Source of the DNA: Verrucomicrobiota bacterium
Lineage (GTDB): Bacteria; Verrucomicrobiota; Verrucomicrobiia; Opitutales; Opitutaceae
DNA: 17,978 bases
Reading direction: 5' to 3'
Assembly: GCA_023446735.1 (NCBI GenBank)
Contig: JAEXPQ010000013.1
Location: 1 to 17,978 of the forward strand
Shown: positions 14,948 to 17,978 of the stretch, in pieces
How positions within the stretch are numbered: position 1 is the first letter of the stretch
How the letters are laid out: the number at the start of each line of letters is the position of its first letter
Program-made: the position numbers and the translations under genes
Notes under the pieces: generated by a model
What the model was told of the DNA's origin: nothing
What the model saw: the letters and a program-made list of their open reading frames with translations, nothing else
Databases searched by the model: none

Positions 14948-15952
14948 TCAGAGATTTGGGGGATTTGTCTCGAGGCGATCAAGCCCCCAGCGAATCAGCA
15001 ACAGGTGATAGCCCTCGGCCATCGCGGAGGCGTTGGAGTAGCAAGCGGTGAGCATCTGCCCGTCGGTGCCGCGCACAGTGGACGGGTAGCCGCAATCGGT
15101 CGCGTTATCGAAACGAGCGAGGACCACCGGAGCTCCCCACGTTTGTCCGCCATTGGTGCTGAGGCGGGCGCCGATGCCGGTTTTGCCTCGGTTTCGGATC
15201 CCATAGGTGAGCACGATCCGGTCGCCGTCCACTGCGGTCAGGTCGCCGGGGTGTTGCATCGAGTCGGTAATGGCTGTCGGGCTGATCCAGCTGCGGCCCT
15301 CGTCGCGTGAACGCCAAAGCACGAGGTGATGGTCGAGTTGGGTGCGGGCGACGGCCAGCCACTCGCCGGTCGAGCGAGGCAGCACGACTACCTCGTTGGT
15401 GTCGGAGTCGCCGACCGGGGTTGCGTCGTGCCATGTGCCGCCCTGGTCGCGGCTGAACGCGAGCCACGCGCGGCTCGGCCCCTTGGGGCCATCGGCGTGG
15501 TAGAATACCGCCGCCAGCCGACCGTCGCGGAGCGCGTGGATGCGGCCGTGCGGGATCAACCAAGACTCGGGGCTTGCCACCTGCACTTGTCGCTGGATGC
15601 ACCAATTGTTCCCTAGCGGGATCGAGCGTGAACACCACAGCGAGTCGAGGCCGGCCCAAGCCGTTCCGGCGAAACGAAAGCCGGTCGACAGCACGATCCA
15701 GTCTCCGGCGGGGTCGCAGCCGACGGCGAGGTGCATGCGGTTCGTTCCCGGGTCGTGCGGGGCCGGTGTCCCGGCCTCCGACCAGGTGGCGCCATCGTCC
15801 GTGCTGGCGAGTGCGACGAGGTCGCCCTCCTCTCGTCCGTGGCTCGGTCGGTTGAAATGGACGAGCAGCAACGCGCCGTCGGAGCGCCGGGCGAGGACTG
15901 GCCAGGCGCAGCAGTCGCGGGCGACGAGTTGCAGCTCCATGGGGTCTGTCAT
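14948..15952 (-). CDS. BNR-repeat (sialidase-like) six-bladed propeller protein
   Basis: A 334-residue protein with four Asp boxes of the SxDxGxTW type: STDDGATW (50-57), SRDQGGTW (167-174), SRDEGRSW (215-222) and STNGGQTW (265-272). These mark beta-propeller blades as in exo-alpha-sialidases (GH33) and related BNR proteins. There is an Arg near the N-terminus (RRSDGALLL), but the three-Arg sialidase triad and the FRIP motif cannot be confirmed, so enzymatic sialidase activity is not claimed. No signal peptide is seen, which suggests a cytoplasmic location, unusual for secreted sialidases. Its ATG overlaps the stop of the preceding 88-residue gene in TGATG, so the two should be translationally coupled. 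The overlap supports the start at 15952. Confidence 0.82.
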   Translation of the reverse strand: MTDPMELQLVARDCCAWPVLARRSDGALLLVHFNRPSHGREEGDLVALASTDDGATWSEAGTPAPHDPGTNRMHLAVGCDPAGDWIVLSTGFRFAGTAWAGLDSLWCSRSIPLGNNWCIQRQVQVASPESWLIPHGRIHALRDGRLAAVFYHADGPKGPSRAWLAFSRDQGGTWHDATPVGDSDTNEVVVLPRSTGEWLAVARTQLDHHLVLWRSRDEGRSWISPTAITDSMQHPGDLTAVDGDRIVLTYGIRNRGKTGIGARLSTNGGQTWGAPVVLARFDNATDCGYPSTVRGTDGQMLTACYSNASAMAEGYHLLLIRWGLDRLETNPPNL

Positions 15953-16218
15953 CAGCTTTCAGCGACAGGGCCGGTGGCGAAGTCGGCCAACTCGAGGCGC
16001 CCGTAGCGCGGGCTGCCTTTGACCGTGAAACTGGTGCGTTCACCGAACTCGTCGAAATGGCAGCGTGGTGCGGCGCCGACCTGCCAGGCGTGGCGCAGCT
16101 CGTCATGCCCGTCGCCCTCGATCGGCGTGTAGGCGAAGATTCCGGGTGAACGGGGCCACTCCGGGCCGGTGAAGACGCCGGCCTCGAACGGACCGTGGAA
16201 AAAGGTAAGGGGAGACAT
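15952..16218 (-). CDS. Uncharacterised 88-residue protein coupled to the BNR gene
   Basis: From ATG at 16218, 88 residues. The composition is that of a real compact protein, not of a shadow frame: FFHGPFEAGVFTGPEWP (6-22), then PGIFAYTPIEGDGHDELRHA, a single Cys, and RYGRLELADF near the end. Gly-Pro-Trp and aromatic residues are spaced as in a small beta-rich fold. No signal peptide or membrane segment is visible. I do not recognise a named family. Its TGA shares the A with the ATG of the BNR-repeat gene (TGATG), which argues for co-expression and perhaps a shared job. The frame continues upstream across the folE2 antisense, which is surely spurious, so the start could also be the in-frame ATG ten codons earlier. 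Confidence 0.65.
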   Translation of the reverse strand: MSPLTFFHGPFEAGVFTGPEWPRSPGIFAYTPIEGDGHDELRHAWQVGAAPRCHFDEFGERTSFTVKGSPRYGRLELADFATGPVAES

Positions 16219-16350
16219 GGTGCTGGTCGCGGTGCCGCCCTGCATGCGCCGGGCTCGCGCGGTGGTCAACTCCAGCGGCTCGGTCCTGCGCGGCCGTGGC
16301 CGGCGTTGACCGCGGGGGGATTGTGTGCAACTGCTCTCGTCCGCTTCGAT

Positions 16351-16370
16351 CCGGCGCCCTGTAGCGCCGG
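16351..16370 (+). promoter_or_regulatory. Perfect hairpin in the folE2 upstream region
   Basis: CCGGCGC (16351-16357) pairs perfectly with GCGCCGG (16364-16370) around CCTGTA. It ends 43 bp before the folE2 ATG, inside the 195-bp divergent gap. It may be a 5'-leader structure or an operator-like palindrome. No Zur box or known riboswitch could be recognised. Confidence 0.3.
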
Positions 16371-16413
16371 CGGTTATCGTCACCCGCCCGGTCGTCGCGA
16401 ACCAAAAACGAAC

Positions 16414-17400
16414 ATGAAAAAGTCCTCGAAGAATCACGAGCCGGCCTGCCCGCGTTGCGGCGAGAGCGGCTGCCGGGTGCCTGCCCGCAAGGTGTATGAT
16501 CCGAAGTTTCGTGTGACCGAAGCGTACCGCGAGTCGTTGCCCGACATGATGGGTCCGGCCGGCCAGATCCAGGGCGCCGACGTTCCGATCCAGCAGGTGG
16601 GGGTCTCGAACTTCCGGCTCCCGTTGCGTTTCGCGACCAAGGGCGGCCGGCGCGAGCTCGAGGCGAGCGTGACCGGCACGGTCTCGCTGCGGGCTGGGGC
16701 CAAGGGAATCAACATGTCGCGCATCGTGCGCACCTTCTACACGTTCTCCGAGCAGGTGTTCTCGGTGGAGACGCTGCCGAAGATTCTCGCCGCCTACCGC
16801 CGCGAGCTCGGCAGCGAGGAGGCGCGCTTGCGCGTGCGTTTCTCCTACCCGATCCGCCAGACCGCGCTGCGCAGTGGGCTGGCCGGTTGGCAGTATTATG
16901 AATGCGCCTACGAGGCCACGATCGACGCCGCGGGCGGGGCGCGGCGATTCGTGCATTTCGATTTCGTCTATTCCTCCGCGTGCCCGTGCTCGGACGAGCT
17001 CAGCGAGCACGCGCGCCACGGCCGCGGCATCTACAGCATCCCGCATTCGCAACGCAGCAAGGCGCGGGTCACGGTCGAGATCGCGCAGGGGCGGCGGCTG
17101 GCGATCGAGGATCTGCAGGCACGCTGCGCCGCGGCGCTGCGGACTGAGACCCAGGTCATGGTGAAGCGTGAAGACGAACAGGCGTTCGCCGAGCTCAACG
17201 GCGCCTACAGCAAGTTCGTCGAGGATGCGGCTCGTCTGCTCCATCGCGAACTCGGGGCGGACAAACGCATCGCGGACTTCCAGGTGGCCTGCGCCCATCT
17301 CGAATCGCTGCACTCGCACGACGCGGTGGCGGTCATCGTCAAGGGCGTGCCGGGCGGCTTTCGCGGGGACTTCAGCGATTTCGGTGCACTGATCTGCTGA
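16414..17400 (+). CDS. folE2: GTP cyclohydrolase IB (FolE2) with N-terminal extension
   Basis: A 328-residue protein. FolE2 converts GTP to 7,8-dihydroneopterin triphosphate, the first step of folate synthesis, and in many bacteria also feeds queuosine synthesis. Family marks: DVPIQQVGVSNFRLPL (56-71), GINMSRIVRTFYTF (98-111), the metal-binding Cys region SSACPCSDELSEHA (187-200), HSQRSKA (211-217), KFVEDAARLL (267-276) and HLESLHSHDAVA (295-306). Cys190/192 and His211 are the expected metal ligands. About 55 residues precede the conserved block, including CPRCGESGC (12-20), a possible extra zinc knuckle not normally present. The ATG at 16414 is retained because the upstream sequence is clearly leader-like and the extension is continuous with the frame. 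It is divergent from the 88-residue gene. Confidence 0.93.
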   Translation: MKKSSKNHEPACPRCGESGCRVPARKVYDPKFRVTEAYRESLPDMMGPAGQIQGADVPIQQVGVSNFRLPLRFATKGGRRELEASVTGTVSLRAGAKGINMSRIVRTFYTFSEQVFSVETLPKILAAYRRELGSEEARLRVRFSYPIRQTALRSGLAGWQYYECAYEATIDAAGGARRFVHFDFVYSSACPCSDELSEHARHGRGIYSIPHSQRSKARVTVEIAQGRRLAIEDLQARCAAALRTETQVMVKREDEQAFAELNGAYSKFVEDAARLLHRELGADKRIADFQVACAHLESLHSHDAVAVIVKGVPGGFRGDFSDFGALIC

Positions 17401-17414
17401 GCAACGATCCACGC

Positions 17415-17437
17415 TGCCGGCCCGTTCGCGGCCGGCA
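17415..17437 (+). terminator. Weak hairpin after folE2
   Basis: TGCCGGCC (17415-17422) pairs with GGCCGGCA (17430-17437) around a 7-nt loop, 14 nt after the folE2 stop. No T-tract follows, so it may be a processing or stability hairpin, or a factor-dependent end. Confidence 0.4.
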
Positions 17438-17469
17438 CCGCAGCCGTTCGCGCGGGTGGAGCGGGCATG

Positions 17470-17501
17470 AAAAAAGGCGGGCCGCCGAAGCGGTCCGCCT
17501 T
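17470..17501 (-). terminator. Intrinsic terminator of the RRM gene
   Basis: On the minus strand AAGGCGG-A-CCGC, loop TTCG, GCGG-C-CCGCCTT, then TTTT: a long GC stem with one mismatch, a stable TTCG loop and a run of six T (17475-17470). It lies about 30 nt after the RRM gene stop. Confidence 0.88.
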
Positions 17502-17531
17502 GAAAGGTTTGGTCGTTAGGACCGGAGGGGC

Positions 17532-17930
17532 TCAGTAACGGCGATCGCCGCCACCGAAACCACCACGGCTGCCACGATCGCCACGATCGCCGCCGCCGAA
17601 GCCACGGCCGCCGCCGCCGCCGAAGCCACCGCGACGCTCGCCGCCGCCGCCACCGCCGAACGAACGGCCGGCGCCTTCTTCCTTCGGGCGGGCTTCGTTA
17701 ACGGTGAGGGCGCGGCCGCCGAGGCTGGCGCCGTGCATCTTCTCGATGGCGAGCTTGGCCTCTTCGGGCGTGCTCATGGTGACGAACGCGAAACCGCGGG
17801 CGCGGCCGGTGAACTTGTCCATGGCGACGTACACATCGCTCACGGTACCGTACTGGCCGAACGCATCACGCAGGTCGGACTCGGTGGTGGCGAAGGCCAT
17901 GTTGCCAACGTACAGCTTGGAGTTGCTCAT
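17532..17930 (-). CDS. Glycine-rich RRM RNA-binding protein
   Basis: A 132-residue protein with one RNA recognition motif at 4-80: RNP2 is KLYVGNM (5-11) and RNP1 is RGFAFVTM (45-52), with Tyr7 and Phe47/Phe49 positioned to stack on RNA bases. The C-terminus (about 86-132) is Gly/Arg-rich, with FGGGGGGERRGG and FGGGDRGDRGSRGG repeats, which adds non-specific RNA binding and probable disorder. Bacterial proteins of this form (cyanobacteria, Verrucomicrobiota and others) are often linked to cold or stress; here that is inferred from the family. The ATG at 17930 is preceded by GAAAGAAATTCAA, a weak purine-rich stretch. The 48 bp upstream continue to the window edge, so the promoter is not visible. 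Confidence 0.93.
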   Translation of the reverse strand: MSNSKLYVGNMAFATTESDLRDAFGQYGTVSDVYVAMDKFTGRARGFAFVTMSTPEEAKLAIEKMHGASLGGRALTVNEARPKEEGAGRSFGGGGGGERRGGFGGGGGRGFGGGDRGDRGSRGGFGGGDRRY

Positions 17931-17978
17931 TTGAATTTCTTTCGTCGATCCCCGTCGCTAGGCAGCCTGTTCCCGGAC

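Overview
The window is very GC-rich bacterial chromosome. Gene content and style fit Verrucomicrobiota, most likely an Opitutaceae-type genome. This is inferred from the mix of Gfo/Idh/MocA and MDR dehydrogenases, a Tat-signal DUF362 protein, a propeller-type hybrid histidine kinase, a FolE2-type GTP cyclohydrolase, a glycine-rich RRM protein and many short palindromic intergenic repeats. No rRNA, tRNA, CRISPR array, transposase or phage gene is visible. Almost none of the chosen start codons has a good Shine-Dalgarno sequence.

Layout. Bases 1-153 hold the N-terminus of a secreted protein that leaves the window (minus strand). Bases 420-3563 hold three co-directional minus-strand genes, read in the order zinc-less MDR dehydrogenase, Gfo/Idh/MocA oxidoreductase, Tat-exported DUF362 protein. 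They look like a small redox or carbohydrate-type cluster, interrupted by a 68-bp palindromic element. Bases 3715-3810 hold three tandem 33-bp palindromic repeats just downstream of rlmF (23S rRNA m6A methyltransferase, minus). A LysE-family exporter (plus) diverges from rlmF and converges on an outer-membrane barrel protein (minus), with a strong shared hairpin between them. Next come an HD-domain phosphohydrolase (minus) and galE (minus). A fourth copy of the 33-bp repeat and a terminator lie downstream of galE.

On the plus strand, 8202-9702 is a two-gene unit of a beta-ketoacyl synthase with an intact Cys-His-His site and a dedicated acyl carrier protein, closed by a textbook intrinsic terminator. 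A NarL/LuxR-type response regulator (plus) then faces a 1314-residue hybrid sensor kinase (minus) tail to tail; they are a probable signalling pair. Upstream of the kinase is a gene-poor 391-bp stretch rich in inverted repeats. Beyond it lie an 88-residue uncharacterised protein and a four-Asp-box BNR/sialidase-like protein that share a TGATG stop/start junction (minus strand). folE2 is divergent from them. Last is an RRM RNA-binding protein (minus) with a clear terminator.

Most genes are ordinary. The less explained items are the 33-bp repeat family, the KS-ACP pair, the coupled small protein plus BNR protein, the Cys-containing N-terminal extension of FolE2, and the structured non-coding stretches.
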